Notes under the pieces: model-generated
What the model was told of the DNA's origin: nothing
Seen by the model: only the letters and a program-made list of their open reading frames with translations
The model's database searches: none
Shown: positions 11,285 to 21,840 of the stretch, piece after piece
Layout of the letters: every line of letters starts with the position of its first letter
Numbering within the stretch: the first letter of the stretch is position 1
Translations under genes and position numbers: made by a program
Assembly: GCF_000801105.2 (NCBI RefSeq)
Contig: NC_079519.1
Location: 14,647,828-14,711,827 of the forward strand
DNA length: 64,000 bases
Direction: 5' to 3'
Source: Raphanus sativus
Taxonomy: Eukaryota; Streptophyta; Magnoliopsida; Brassicales; Brassicaceae

Positions 11285-11510
11285 AGATTCCTTAAAACCT
11301 TGTTTTAAGACAACGATTCTTTAAAACAACGATTTCTTAATCAACAATTTAAGAAATCAACGATTTCTTAAAACAACGATTTCTTAATCAACGACTTAAG
11401 TAATCAAAGATTTCTTAATCAACGACTTAAGAAATCAACAATTTCTTAATCAACGAATTAAGAAATCAACGGTTCAGGAAAGTAACGATTTCTTATATCA
11501 ACGGAACAAT
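11285..11510 (+). repeat. Hairpin-repeat array 2 in T2 LTR
   Basis: About ten units of the form AACGATTTCTTAATCAACGA and AATCAACGACTTAAGAAATC. Many adjacent units are near-perfect inverted repeats. The counterpart in the other LTR is at about 28415-28620. Confidence 0.8.
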
Positions 11511-11624
11511 GTTATCAAAGGTCCAAACATCCGCGAACAAACATCCTAAGAGCATTGTAGCTTCGCAATGGTTTCGAACGGTTGGACAACGGATCTCAGT
11601 CCACGGCACAAACCCGATCGCAAT

Positions 11625-11710
11625 GGCGATCGGGTCATGAACAAGAGCTCGGTTGCTATAGCGAACGGATCACGAGACCACGCTCGGTCGCTATAGCGAT
11701 CGAGCGTTCG
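11625..11710 (+). repeat. Palindrome cluster in T2 5' LTR (about 3 units)
   Basis: Units of about 35 bases carrying forms of the 20-base perfect palindrome TCGGTCGCTATAGCGACCGA, here as GATCGCAATGGCGATC, TCGGTTGCTATAGCGAACGG and TCGGTCGCTATAGCGATCGA. The partner LTR has about seven units at the same place. Confidence 0.85.
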
Positions 11711-12149
11711 TATATCGATCATTCTCCGAAACGTCCGAAGTCTTCCGAAACAACAATACGACGTAAAACTATGCATTCTCGACTATCTGTATAGCCGTTC
11801 TCCGCAATTCACGACTATGCGTTTCTTGATCTCTCGATTAAATGGAGTCGTCCGTTCGGTTTACGATAAAATCCCGGAAACTTAACTTTATCGGAGAAAT
11901 CGTAAAAACGTCTCAAATCGAAAACACGGCCCAAGGGGGTTCTAAACTTGATTCGACGCCCACTTATGATTTCTTAAAAACCTATAAACCTTATGACGGT
12001 TTATGCTTGGAGGATAAGCATCAGTTTCCGCGGATAAATGGAAATTTTCCGCAGATAATCATGAAGATCGAAAAAATGGAATATTTCCATTTTTCGACTA
12101 TGACGGCTTAAGGGCAAAAGGGGGAAGCGTAAACCGACCTTGGAGGGAG

Positions 12150-12156
12150 TATATAA
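12150..12156 (+). promoter_or_regulatory. TATA-like box in T2 5' LTR
   Basis: TATATAA within GGAGGGAGTATATAAGG, about 380 bases before the LTR end. The same context is conserved in the partner LTR (about 27580-27592, minus). The position would fit the start of the genomic RNA; promoter activity is inferred. Confidence 0.55.
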
Positions 12157-12536
12157 GGATTTCAAGGCGAGAGGCATAGATGCATCACTTTTTCCAGAGC
12201 AAACTAGCTCTTAGAGCATTTTTGGAAACTTTCCGTTTTTGTTTTCGAGCTGCGACTCAATTAGGTTTAGCCACCTTCGGGTATTAGAACTAGGATCTCG
12301 CCGACAGCTCTCGTAGCTGAAGCACGTTATCCTGTTGTTGTTACGCTCATACGCAGATTCGGAATAAAATTCTTCTTGCTCTTTTTTACGATTTTTATTT
12401 TATTTTTCCGCTATTGTCGTGTTCTGATTGCTTGACGTGTGGTTTCTCAGAAATCCGGGACCTCTGGGAAATTAGAGTTTTCCTAGTTTCCTTATTTATT
12501 CGAAATATTGACGGTGCGAATTTCGGTTCCCACAGT

Positions 12537-12553
12537 TTCGCGCTAGAAGGAGG
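12537..12553 (+). other. T2 primer binding site (diverged)
   Basis: TTCGCGCTAGAAGGAGG follows the LTR end after two bases. The same place in T3 reads TTTGGCGCTAGAAGGAGG, so the T2 site seems to carry a change near its 5' end. I do not assign the tRNA. Confidence 0.65.
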
Positions 12554-12603
12554 GGGGGGGTACGGATCAATCTTACTCACGACCAGCTCACGCTCAACCA
12601 GAC

Positions 12604-13044
12604 ATGACTAACGACGATTCAGCGAACTTGCAAACTACTCTAAACGGAGCACCCAAGGACATCTTGACCACTCCAGCAGCGGATGTTTCCGCGGCTAACG
12701 CACCTGCTAACGCCATGTCGCTCGACGAGTTCAAGAAGCTGCTTTCCGCCTACGAAAAGAGGTCGGAAGAGCAGGATAAACTCGTGGAAACCCTTACCAA
12801 ACAGGTTCAAACCCTAACGGTCAGGTCCCGCGCAGTCCTCCCTCGCGGAGCCACAAAACTCCGCGGCAGGAGACTCGAGTTCGCGACCCCACACGATAGG
12901 CCTGGAACTTCGCAGGAACGTCCTTCCAGACAAAACCCTTGCGAAACATCCCCTGTCGAGAAAGACAACTCAGAAAACCCTCCGCACTACGGAAACCCCG
13001 TAGTGTTCAATAAAATCGAACTTAGTTATGACCTTCCGTCATAG
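12604..13044 (+). pseudogene. gag: T2 Gag N-terminal remnant, 146 aa
   Basis: An ATG 70 bases after the LTR opens a 146-aa frame with an acidic, Ala-rich start. A short coiled coil follows (about residues 40-75, [19 protein letters not shown]...[12 protein letters not shown]). This resembles the position and coiled-coil character of the N-terminal part of the T4 Gag (QLSEIRQMMMQL...). The frame ends at TAG 13042 before any Gag core. No Gag core, protease, RT or integrase is found anywhere in T2 (to 14343 and 29231-32252). T2 is therefore either a deletion derivative or a long non-autonomous element that depended on proteins from a relative such as T1. Confidence 0.6.
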
Positions 13045-13360
13045 GAAGAGCACTAAATCGAGCTCGTGATTTTCCCTCCAAACACAAAGGGCAACGATAA
13101 AATCTTTCCAACCCCGTGAAATTCTTCTTATTACCGAGTTGGAGAAATCTCAGCGCATAAGGATTCGACCAAGACGATTTCTCCGAAAACATTTCGGAAA
13201 AGTAAAACTCGCTCCCCCAATAATTGCGGAAAACCCTAGGTTACTCGCAGAAAGTTAAACTCAAAAACAAGCTCGGTCGCTAGCGACCGAGCACCGAGAC
13301 AAGTTCGGTCGCTATAGCGAGCCAAGCTTGGTCGCTATAGCGACCCAGCCCCAAGAGGAG
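13045..13360 (+). other. T2 internal non-coding region with palindromes
   Basis: No ORF is supported. Three more palindromic units of the CGGTCGCTATAGCGACC type lie at about 13270-13350 (for example CTCGGTCGCTAGCGACCGAG). The palindrome is therefore not confined to the LTR. Confidence 0.6.
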
Positions 13361-13850
13361 TTCTCTCTGTGTTCTCCTTTGAATCCTCTTCGAAACACTT
13401 TTCGTTTCGTCTCAATCGGAGTTTCCGTTGAGATTTTACGACGAAAACAAGTTGGACTTGTCTTGGCTCCCTTCCACTCGCTATTGCGACCGAGACACAT
13501 GCTCACTCGCTATAGCGACCTGTCAGGCCTCAAAGGAGTCCTCCTTTGTGTTCTCCTTTGATTCCTCTTCGAAACGCTTTTCGTTTCGTCTCAATCAGAG
13601 TTTCCGTTGAGATTCTACGACGAAAACAAGTTGGACTCGTCTTGGCTCCCTTCCACTCGCTATAGCGACTGAGACACATCCTTACTCGCTATAGCGACCT
13701 GTCTGGCCTCAAAGGAGTCCTCCTTTGTACTCTTCTTTGATTCCTCTTCAAAACGCTTTTCGTTTCGTCTCAATCAGAGTTTCCGTTGAGATTTTATGAC
13801 GAAAACAAGTGGGACTCGTCTCGGCTTGCTGTCACTCGCTGGCGCCGGAC
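13361..13850 (+). repeat. 179-bp tandem repeat, about 2.7 copies
   Basis: The anchor GTTTCCGTTGAGAT occurs at about 13421, 13600 and 13779, giving a period of exactly 179 bases twice. Each unit contains CTTTTCGTTTCGTCTCAATC, GACGAAAACAAGT and a CACTCGCTATAGCGAC palindrome half. Copies are about 90-95% alike by eye. The third breaks off at about 13840 into a GC-rich stretch. Confidence 0.88.
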
Positions 13851-14343
13851 GGCCAGACCGACGTCACGGTCCTAGGCGCCCGGCTGCGTGTCGATCAACG
13901 AGTGCGGCTGATTCCTCGTGAAACCATCCCGACACTAGTCCAATCACGTACTCTGCATCCTCGCTCGAAGCCACATAGTGCAAATTCTTAAAACCGTGAA
14001 TCTAAAACCCCCATTTCATTCGATGAGAACGATCGGGACATTTACGAAAAAAACACGGAAGTTCTGGATAACGAATGGATTGCAATTCATCGTATAAAAT
14101 GATTACGGTTATTCTAAACCACCAATCATCTTAACTATACGTGGAATAGAAATTCATTCGGAAGACCGATACCATTACCGTACTTCTTCCAAACAACTCT
14201 TCCGAGCAACTCCCGTTGTGAATGTGGTTTGTCTCGACTCTGTCCCGACCAGCTCCCCATCCTTCTCAACCAGTTTCGAAAAAATGGGGTGATTTCCATA
14301 AAATCACTCGAAACTTAAAACGGTTAACAAAGACTAAACAGAG
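13851..14343 (+). other. T2 internal region up to the A2 insertion
   Basis: Non-coding; no repeat or domain recognised. It ends with CAGAG (14339-14343), the target duplication of A2. The same five bases (as CTCTG, plus strand) follow the other A2 LTR at 32248-32252. Confidence 0.7.
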
Positions 14344-15493
14344 TGATATATGGTGTTTTTAACATCATTGTATATATGTTTTCATTTGTTTCAAGTCACT
14401 GATTCGTGTCAGTCTAGTCCTTTTTGACCTTTTACAGGTCTGGAGTTGGTAGAAGGAAGAAGAGAAGGTGCCTGAGGAAAAGAAGTTCTTTTGGAGCATT
14501 CCTGCGGAGAACACTCAAGAGAACAGTCCCGAGACTGTTCTATCGCAAGTGGAACAAGCAGACGGAGTGATCCGGAGATTGTTCCAGACGAATATGGAAA
14601 CTCCTATTTCGGGAATTAAAGCCCTGATGCCCTAATCTCTTTTCTTCTGATTGGCGCCTCCATATAAAAACGCCATCTCTCTATTTTCTATGACTTACGC
14701 TAGTTTTTGCAAGAGACAAGTTTCATACTTTGGATTCAAGCTTTTGTAAGGGAGAAGGCTCTCATCTCACTCGAGAGAACAACCTGAACCCTAGTTTATT
14801 TCTTCTTATTCTGATCATGAGTATTTCAGTTTCATCTGTTGTTCTTCTCTGCATCATGATTGAGTAGTCGACTGTTGATCTAGGGTGATAGAGTGCATTC
14901 GCGACTGAGCATAGATAGGTTATCAATTAGTAAATCTTCATTCATTCATTGTTTCATGCCTGCGTTAAACTGATCATCTAGCGTTTGATCCCAAGTTAAT
15001 CTGTTCATCAAAAGTGTAATAGGTTGTTAGATCCTGTATGAATGAGCACTGCATCCTTAGCCACACGAAAGTAGATGTTAAGGTGCATTGTGAACAGATC
15101 GGAGTTATTCATTAAGGTTCACCATCAGATCTCAGACCAAGCGACATCTTAGGAGCTGGGTCTGATCGGTGAAAGGATCAACTACACGACAGTGTGTTGT
15201 TCTAGCCTGTTCTCCGAGTTCTAGATAGAACTGCATCGAACCTGAATAGCTGCTCGGTCGTGATTGAGATCTCTCGCATTCATCCTAGATTAACTCCTTT
15301 TAATTTGAATTCATCACCTGTGCTTTTTACTTGTTCTCTACGTCACTTCTTTAACCCAAATATTTATCTTCTTCTTAGCTTGATTTCGGAACTCATAGAA
15401 CTAGAGTGTAGACTGGTCCTCTGGATTGAATCTCAAATACTACAATTGCAACTGTTAACTTGGCAGTAGCAAGGATTCATTTTTAGTGTATCA
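14344..15493 (+). mobile_element. A2 5' LTR (1,150 bp), Athila type
   Basis: It begins TGATATATGG and ends TTAGTGTATCA. An inverted partner of 1,151 bp is at 32253-33403, with about 12-15 substitutions by eye (roughly 1.2%). The flank is CAGAG on both sides. A TATA-like ATATAAAA lies at 14662-14669. The small ORF at 15260-15469 and its twin at 32277-32486 are LTR sequence, not a gene. Confidence 0.93.
14662..14669 (+). promoter_or_regulatory. TATA-like box in A2 LTR
   Basis: ATATAAAA in the context GGCGCCTCCATATAAAAACG. It is conserved in the partner LTR at about 33075-33090 (minus). Confidence 0.55.
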
Positions 15494-15498
15494 AGTTT

Positions 15499-15518
15499 TG
15501 GCGCCGTTGCGACGGGGA
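15499..15518 (+). other. A2 primer binding site
   Basis: TGGCGCCGTTGCGACGGGGA starts five bases after the LTR. It is close to the usual Athila site TGGCGCCGTTGCCGGGGA; A3 has TGGCGCCGTTGTCGGGGA at the same place. Confidence 0.85.
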
Positions 15519-15609
15519 CCAGATTTTTTACCTCTAATTTTCGGTTTCATATCTAGTCTAAGATATCTAACTCGTCTTATTTTCTTGTTTCAGCTGATGA
15601 TCCAGGTGC

Positions 15610-18600
15610 ATGACCAGTAGACATACTCGGAGCAACGCACAAGGACCATTGCATCAGCTTACTAACGAAGAACTAGCGAGATTGGAACGACAGAACCGTC
15701 AACAACCGAGATCAACGAACACCAACATGGGTGATCATGCAGATGATCTCACCGCTGCAATTGCACTCATGCAACAGCAAATGCAGCAGATGCAGCAAAC
15801 GATCCAAACGCAGCAAGCTGCTGCCGAGCAAGCTGCTCTGAATGCTGCGAACCAGCAGAACCAACAGGAGGAAGTGGTCCAGATCGGGCAGAGAAACTTG
15901 CTGCGTAATCTGCCTGCTACGCGATCTGCCATAACCCCTCCACCGTGCACTAGGCAAGACTTCGAGATCAAGCCAGCCTTGATAAGTCTAGTGCAAAGGA
16001 AGATCTTCAATGGACTTCCTGCTGAGATACCGATGGACCACATCGAGCACTTTGAGAAGATGTGTGGTTTCACTAAAGCGAATGGAGTACCACCCGATTA
16101 CATCAAGTGTACTCTGTTCCCTTTCTCTCTTGATGGGAAAGCTGCTCGCTGGCTTGATTCACTACCCACAGGATCACTTACCACTTGGGAACAAGTCCGA
16201 GAGGCCTTCTTAAGCCACTTCTATACGAAATCGAAAGACGGCAGCTCTGAGACAGAAAATCGTGACCTTCAAACAGTTGGTGGACGAGCCGTTCTGCGAT
16301 GCTTGGGAGCGATTCAATGTCTACCGCAGAGAGTGCCCACATCACGGTTTTGAGGAAGACTATCTGCTGGGAGTGTTCTACGATGGAGTAGGCTGGGAGT
16401 ACAGAAACGCTTTGAATTCAGCCAGTAAGGGAGATTTCATGACTCAGTCCACTCAGGGTGCATTCGAGTTGATTGAGAACATGGCCTCAAGCTCAGCTGA
16501 CAATAACCGCGAGACTGATCGCACTCATAAGGTGAAGAGCATCGAGAACAGCAAGATTGATGAGCTCTCTGCTAAGGTCGATCAGCTGATCAAGAGTAAC
16601 CAGAACCAGGTCTTCATCATGGAAGAATCCCCTCAGGATAAAGCTACCGCAGAAGGCACATCAGAGGCAGGTCAGTCGGTTGAGGATCAGCATGAAGTGA
16701 GCTATGTGAATGGGCAAGGATGGCAGTTCAAGAACTATCACCCGAACCCAAACGTGAGGAACAATCCCCACCTGTTCAACGCCCCTAAACCAGACGATAA
16801 AGCTCAAGGAACCCAGGGTCAGAACAGTGGATACCAAAGGCCCTATGGCAATCAGGGAAGAACCTTTGTCCTCAACCCAGCTCAGAATTCCCATTCCACA
16901 GCTAGAAACAGCCGGTTAATCAGCAAGCTGCACAACCGACTCAGACTGCTCCGCATGATGACATGAAGAGCCTCGCCAATATGATGAGCCAACTGCTCCA
17001 AGGACAGCAGATCCAGGGAAAGCACTGAACCAGGTCACAAACGACATCAACACCAGGATGAATCATATGTTCAATGACCTGAGTGCGAAGTATGACAATG
17101 TCTCAAGCTATATGAGACAAATGGATATTCATATTGCTCAGACTGCTGAGAATGTGAAGAGACAGCAAGGAACTCTCCCTGGAAAAACAGACAAGAACCC
17201 CAAGGAGTGCAATGCAGTAGGGTTGAGGAGTGGAAAGCAACTGCCTGATCTAGACCCCAGGAGATTCACATAGGCTGAGAAAGGGAAGCAGAAGGAGTTG
17301 GATCAGCCATCTAAAGCTGTACCCACAGATGAGGATGATGCAGAACAACCTACTGAGACTGCTCCGACTGAAGCAGAGCGACCCGCTGGGGTTGTTCCAC
17401 CGACTGCAGCACCTTCTCCTGCTCGTCAGTATGTACCGAAAGTTCCTTACCCTGTTCCAGCTAAGGCTACACGCAAGGATAAGGAAGAGATGAAGTGCAG
17501 GAAGATGCTAGAAGACCTAACTGTCAAGCTCCCCCTGATGAGTGCGATCCAGATGATACCATCCATGCGTAGCTTTGTCAAAGGACTGATCTCTGGGAAG
17601 ATATCTGATGACAGTGAGTTCATGATTGTCTCTAAGGAGTGCAGCGCGGTGCTCCAGAACAGAAGGATCAAGAAGATGGGTGATCCAGGAAAGTTTGTTC
17701 TCTCGGTTCAGATTGGGAGAACACTTTTCTCATGCTCATTGGTCGATCTAGGGTTGAGCATAAACCTCATGCCATACACTGTAGCTAAGCGCCTTGGATA
17801 CTCGGACTTCAAGCCTACCAGGATGTCCCTAGTGTTTGCTGATCGATCTGTTAAGTCTCCAGTTGGGATCCTAGAAGATCTTCAAGTCCTGGTTGGAAAC
17901 ACCATTGTTCCTGCCGATTTCGTTGTTCTGGAAGTTGAAGAAGACTCCAATGATCCCCTGATCCTAGGCAGACCATTCCTCTGCACTGTTGGAGCTATCA
18001 TTGATGTCCGACAAGGGAAGATTGATCTCCACCTTGGAGATATTGTGATGAAATTTGAGATGGATCAGATGCTCAAGAAACCGATGCTGGATGGACAGAC
18101 TTTCACTGTTCAAGAAGAAGGTGATCCATTAGAGCCGCATGAGGGAATGATCGAGGAGATTCTTACCGAGGATCCGCTTGAACTTGCCTTAGTCAGAGCT
18201 GAATCCGAGCAGAGTCTAGAGAGTGTTGATGCTGATGCCTATGCCAAATTCCTGGATTCAGCTAGGAGTATTGAGAGAATGGTGGCGAATCTAAGTCTGG
18301 GGGAGAACAGCGAGACCAGCACAGCGACGACTGGAACAACCACGCCTCAGAACCTGACTGTTCGGCAACTCAGACCGATGACTCATGGAGCGAGCTGAAA
18401 GCTCCAAAGTAGAGCTCAAATCCCTTCCCAAGGGCTCAGGTATGCATTCTGGACCCAGTTCCACATATCCTGTTGTTGTGAATGCTGACCTGAACAATGC
18501 AGAGACTGCTCTGCTTTTGTGTGAGCTGAGAAAATATCGTAAGGCTTTAGGTTATTCTCTAGCTGACATACCTGGCATTTCACCTGATCTGTGCATGCAT

Positions 18601-21332
18601 AGAATACACCTGGAAGATGAATCGATGACTTCTGTAGAACATCAGAGGAGGTTAAACCCAAATCTAAAGATTTGTTAAGAAAGATATATGAAACTACTAG
18701 AAGCAGGTGTGATCTATGCGATCTCTGATAGTAAGTGGGTTATACCTATGCATGTAGTACCTAAGAAAGTGGGATCACGGTGATAACCAATGAAAAGAAT
18801 GAATTGATCCCCACTAGAACAGTTACTGGTCATCGTATGTGCATTGATTTTCGTAAGTTGAATGCTGCGACTCGTAAGGATCACTTCCCACTTCCTTTTA
18901 TTGATCAAATGCTTGAGAGATTGGCTAACCATCCTTACTACTGCTTTTTAGATGGTTATTCAGGCTTCTTTCAGATTCCCATCACACAGATGATCAGGAG
19001 AAGACGACGTTCACATGCCCTTATGGAACATATGCATACAGGAGGATGCCTTCGGCTTGTGCAATGCTCCAGCGACTTTCCAGCGATGCATGATGTCGAT
19101 TTTTACTGATCTGATCGAAGACATAATGGAGGTTTTCATGGACGATTTCAGCGTCTATGGAAGCTCCTTTCATGTCTGTTTGTCAAATTTGTGCAGGGTG
19201 CTGAAGCGATGCGAGAGAAGCATTCTGGTGCTGAACTGGGAAAATGCCACTTCATGGTCAAGAGATGGGATTGTTCTGGGACAAGATATCAGAGAAAGGC
19301 ATTGAGGTGGACAAAGCCAAGATCGAGGTCATGATGAGTCCTGCAACCACCAACTTCAGTGAAGGAATCACGAGTTTCTTGGGACACACGCTGGTTTCTA
19401 TAGGAGGTTCATCCAGGACTTCTCTAAGATCGCGAGACCACTCACTCGGCTGCTCTGCAAGGAAGCTCAGTTTGCCTTTGACAGTGACTGCTTAGCCGCA
19501 TTCCACACGATCAAGGGAGCCTAGTCAGTGCACCAGTTGTCCAACCTCCAGACTGGGATCTTCCTTTTGAGATCATGACAGATGCAAGTGATTTTGCAAG
19601 GGAGCAGTCCTTGGACAGCGTAAGACAAGAAGCTTCACGTGATCTACTATGCAAGCAGAACCTTAGATGAAGCTCAGTGCCGATACGCAACCACAGAGAA
19701 GGAGCTCCTTGCCATCGTGTTCGCTTTTGAGAAGTTCAGATCCTATCTGGTTGGATCAAAAGTGATTGTGCACACAGACCACGCGGCTCTCAAGTACCTA
19801 CTCACAAGAAGGATGCTAAACCGCGGCTCTTAAGATGGATTCTTTGCTCCAGGAGTTTGATCTGGAGATAAGAGACAAGAAGGGGTTGATAATGGAGTAG
19901 CAGATCATCTCTCCAGGATGAAAGTGTCAGATGAGACAGTTCTAGATGTGGAACAACCGATGGAGTACGTCAATGCGATTGGTCTGCGCAACATGGAGCA
20001 GTCGTCACCTCCATCAAGGACTGTTCCGCGTAGAAGGAGCATTCGTTGCAGTGATCCAGAAGGAGTACCCGAACCTTCCATGGTTTGCTGAGATTGCCAA
20101 CTTCTTGGCAGCTGAGAAAGAGCCTTTGAGGTTCACTGGGAATGAGAAGAGGAAATTTCTAAGGGAGGCGAGGCACTACTTCTGGGATGAGCCGTATCTC
20201 TATCGGCAAGGCAAGGATGGGATCTTCAGGAGATGTGTTCCAGAGGCTGATATTCCAGGGATCCTTCACCACTGCCATGGTTTTCTTATGCTGGTCACTT
20301 TGCCACCTTCAAGACTGTTTCCAAGATCCTCCAAGCCGTTTCTGGTGGCCCACTATGTTCAGAGATGCTCACGCTTCATATCTCGATGCAATTCATGCCA
20401 AAGGATGGGGAGTATAAGCAAGCGAAATGAGATGCCCCAGAACTACATCTTGGAAGTTGAAGTGTTCGATTGCTGGGGGATCGATTTCATGGGACCATTC
20501 CCAGTCTCTCACAAGAACGAGTACATCCTAGTTGCTGTGGACTATGTCTCCAAGTGGGTAGAAGCGATTGCTAGCCAACCAATGATGCGCGAGTTGTAAT
20601 CAAGATGTTCACCTCCATTATCTTTCCGAGATTTGGAGTGCCTAGAGTGGTTATAAGCGATGGTGGAACTCACTTTATCAACAAGTTGTTCCAAGGGTTG
20701 CTGAGCAAGAATGGTGTCAAACACAAGGTTGCAACCGCCTATCATCCTCAAACAAGTGGTCAAGTGGAAGTTTCCAACAGAGAGATCAAGAAATCCTGCA
20801 GAAAACTGTCAACACCACCCGCAAGGATTGGTCCTTAAGCTTGACGATGCTCTCTGGGCGTACAGAACAGCCTACAAGACCCCTCTAGGGACCACTCCCT
20901 ATCATTTGGTCTATGGCAAGGCGTGCCACCTACTGTTGAGCTAGAGTACAAGGCTGCTTGGGCTGTCAAACTACTCAACTTCGACATCAAACCCGCCAAG
21001 GAGAGGCGAACCATTCAGATCCACGAGTTGGAGGAGATCAGGCATCTGGCCTAGAGAGAGTTCTAAGATCTACAAGGAAAAGACCAAGGCGTTCCACGAC
21101 AAGCGGATCATCAGCAGAAGCTTTGCTCCGAACGATCATGTCTTACTCTTCAATTCACGGATTAAGCTGTTCCCTGGAAAGCTTAAATCTAGATGGTCTG
21201 GACCTTTCACCATCATCAGGAGGTTCGCCCTTATGGAGCTGTTGTGTTGCTGGACACAAGAGGAGGAGAATTTGTTGTCAATGGTCAGCGTCTCAAGCCA
21301 TATCTTGCTGACAAACAATCGCTGAAGGTGTA
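15610..21332 (+). pseudogene. gag-pol: A2 gag-pol, Athila lineage, many frameshifts
   Basis: Gag starts at ATG 15610 with a Gln-rich region and a Gag core (about 15960-16480: PMDHIEHFEKMC, AARWLDSLP, CDAWERFNVYRRECPHHGF). The protease is near 17690-18010 and has the Athila-style Asp-Leu-Gly core (VDLGLSINLMP). RT lies at about 18700-19160 (FLDGYSGFFQIPI, FMDDF), RNase H at about 19560-19810 (ASRTLDEAQCRYATTEKELL), integrase at about 20250-20850 ([30 protein letters not shown]). The end is near the [12 protein letters not shown] motif. Frame changes are visible near 16234, 16900, 17023, 18390, 18670, 18770, 18985 and repeatedly through RNase H and integrase; a TAG interrupts at 17271. I count at least ten breaks. 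Despite this the LTRs differ by only about 1%. Confidence 0.9.
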
Positions 21333-21596
21333 GAGATACCCTTAAGCGATCCCCCTCAAGCCTAATCGGCTCATTGAAGTCAAGCTAGTGACAGAAAACA
21401 AGCGCTTGGTGGGAGGCAAACCCACTGGTGAGTGTAAATATTGTTTTCTTTTTGTCTTTATTTTCTAGAACTAACTTGCAGGTTGAAAAATCAAGAAAAT
21501 TCGAGATCACTCCAGGGGAGCACTCCAGCGGTTGTTCGCCGATTGTTCCAGGTAAGTTCTCGAACAAAAAAAAAAAAAAAAAAAAAAAAAAAATAA
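21333..21596 (+). other. A2 post-pol leader of the env-position gene, up to the gap
   Basis: Non-coding. It contains an acceptor-like AACTTGCAG at about 21473-21481 and a consensus splice donor CAG|GTAAGT at about 21549-21556. A run of more than 25 A then enters the gap at 21597. In the corrected order the next sequence is 36588 read downwards. Confidence 0.55.
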
Positions 21597-21696
21597 NNNN
21601 NNNNNNNNNNNNNNNNNNNNNNNNNNNNNNNNNNNNNNNNNNNNNNNNNNNNNNNNNNNNNNNNNNNNNNNNNNNNNNNNNNNNNNNNNNNNNNNN
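21597..21696. other. Assembly gap of 100 N (gap 1)
   Basis: Exactly 100 N, a conventional scaffold-gap size. The left side is a poly-A run in A2; the right side is the copia gag zinc knuckle of C1. These belong to different elements, so the join is not a natural continuation. Confidence 0.98.
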
Positions 21697-21840
21697 CCGA
21701 GGCAAAGGTTATCAACCTAGTCGTGGGTATAAGTCCGATTTTAATACCCATGCCTCGACAAAATCAGCTTGCCATCGGTGTGGGATGAATAATCATTGGG
21801 CCAACCGATGTAGAACTCCCAAAACACCTTATTGAACTCT
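21697..21840 (+). pseudogene. gag: C1 copia Gag C-terminal part with CCHC zinc knuckle
   Basis: Open frame from the gap edge to TGA near 21833. It encodes a basic RG-rich stretch and then a CCHC nucleic-acid-binding knuckle, CHRCGMNNHWANRC (C-x2-C-x4-H-x4-C), as in plant copia Gag proteins. The N-terminal half of this type of Gag (UBN2-like region) is found on the opposite strand next to the other gap, 36865-37215. Together they would make one Gag interrupted by a gap if 21697-36588 is turned round. Confidence 0.85.

Larger units (their letters stand above)
10637..12534 (+). mobile_element. T2 5' LTR (1,898 bp)
   Basis: The LTR begins TGTTGGGGTC and ends GGTTCCCACA. It is matched by an inverted copy at 27206-29230. 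The 5-bp flank is CAATG (10632-10636); the outer flank of the partner is CATTG in plus orientation, its reverse complement. A TATA-like TATATAA lies at 12150-12156. The apparent ORFs inside this LTR (for example around 10751-10972) are by-products of repeat sequence and have no recognisable domain. It contains two hairpin-repeat arrays (10910-11030, 11285-11510) and a palindrome cluster (11625-11710), listed separately. Confidence 0.92.

Noticed and set aside
12604..13044. Host gene of 146 residues
   Set aside because: It starts 70 bases after an LTR and primer site and looks like a Tat gag N-terminus.
13361..13850. Brassica centromere satellite
   Set aside because: The period is similar, but the sequence does not resemble the centromeric satellite as I remember it, and the block lies inside T2. 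A database comparison would settle it.
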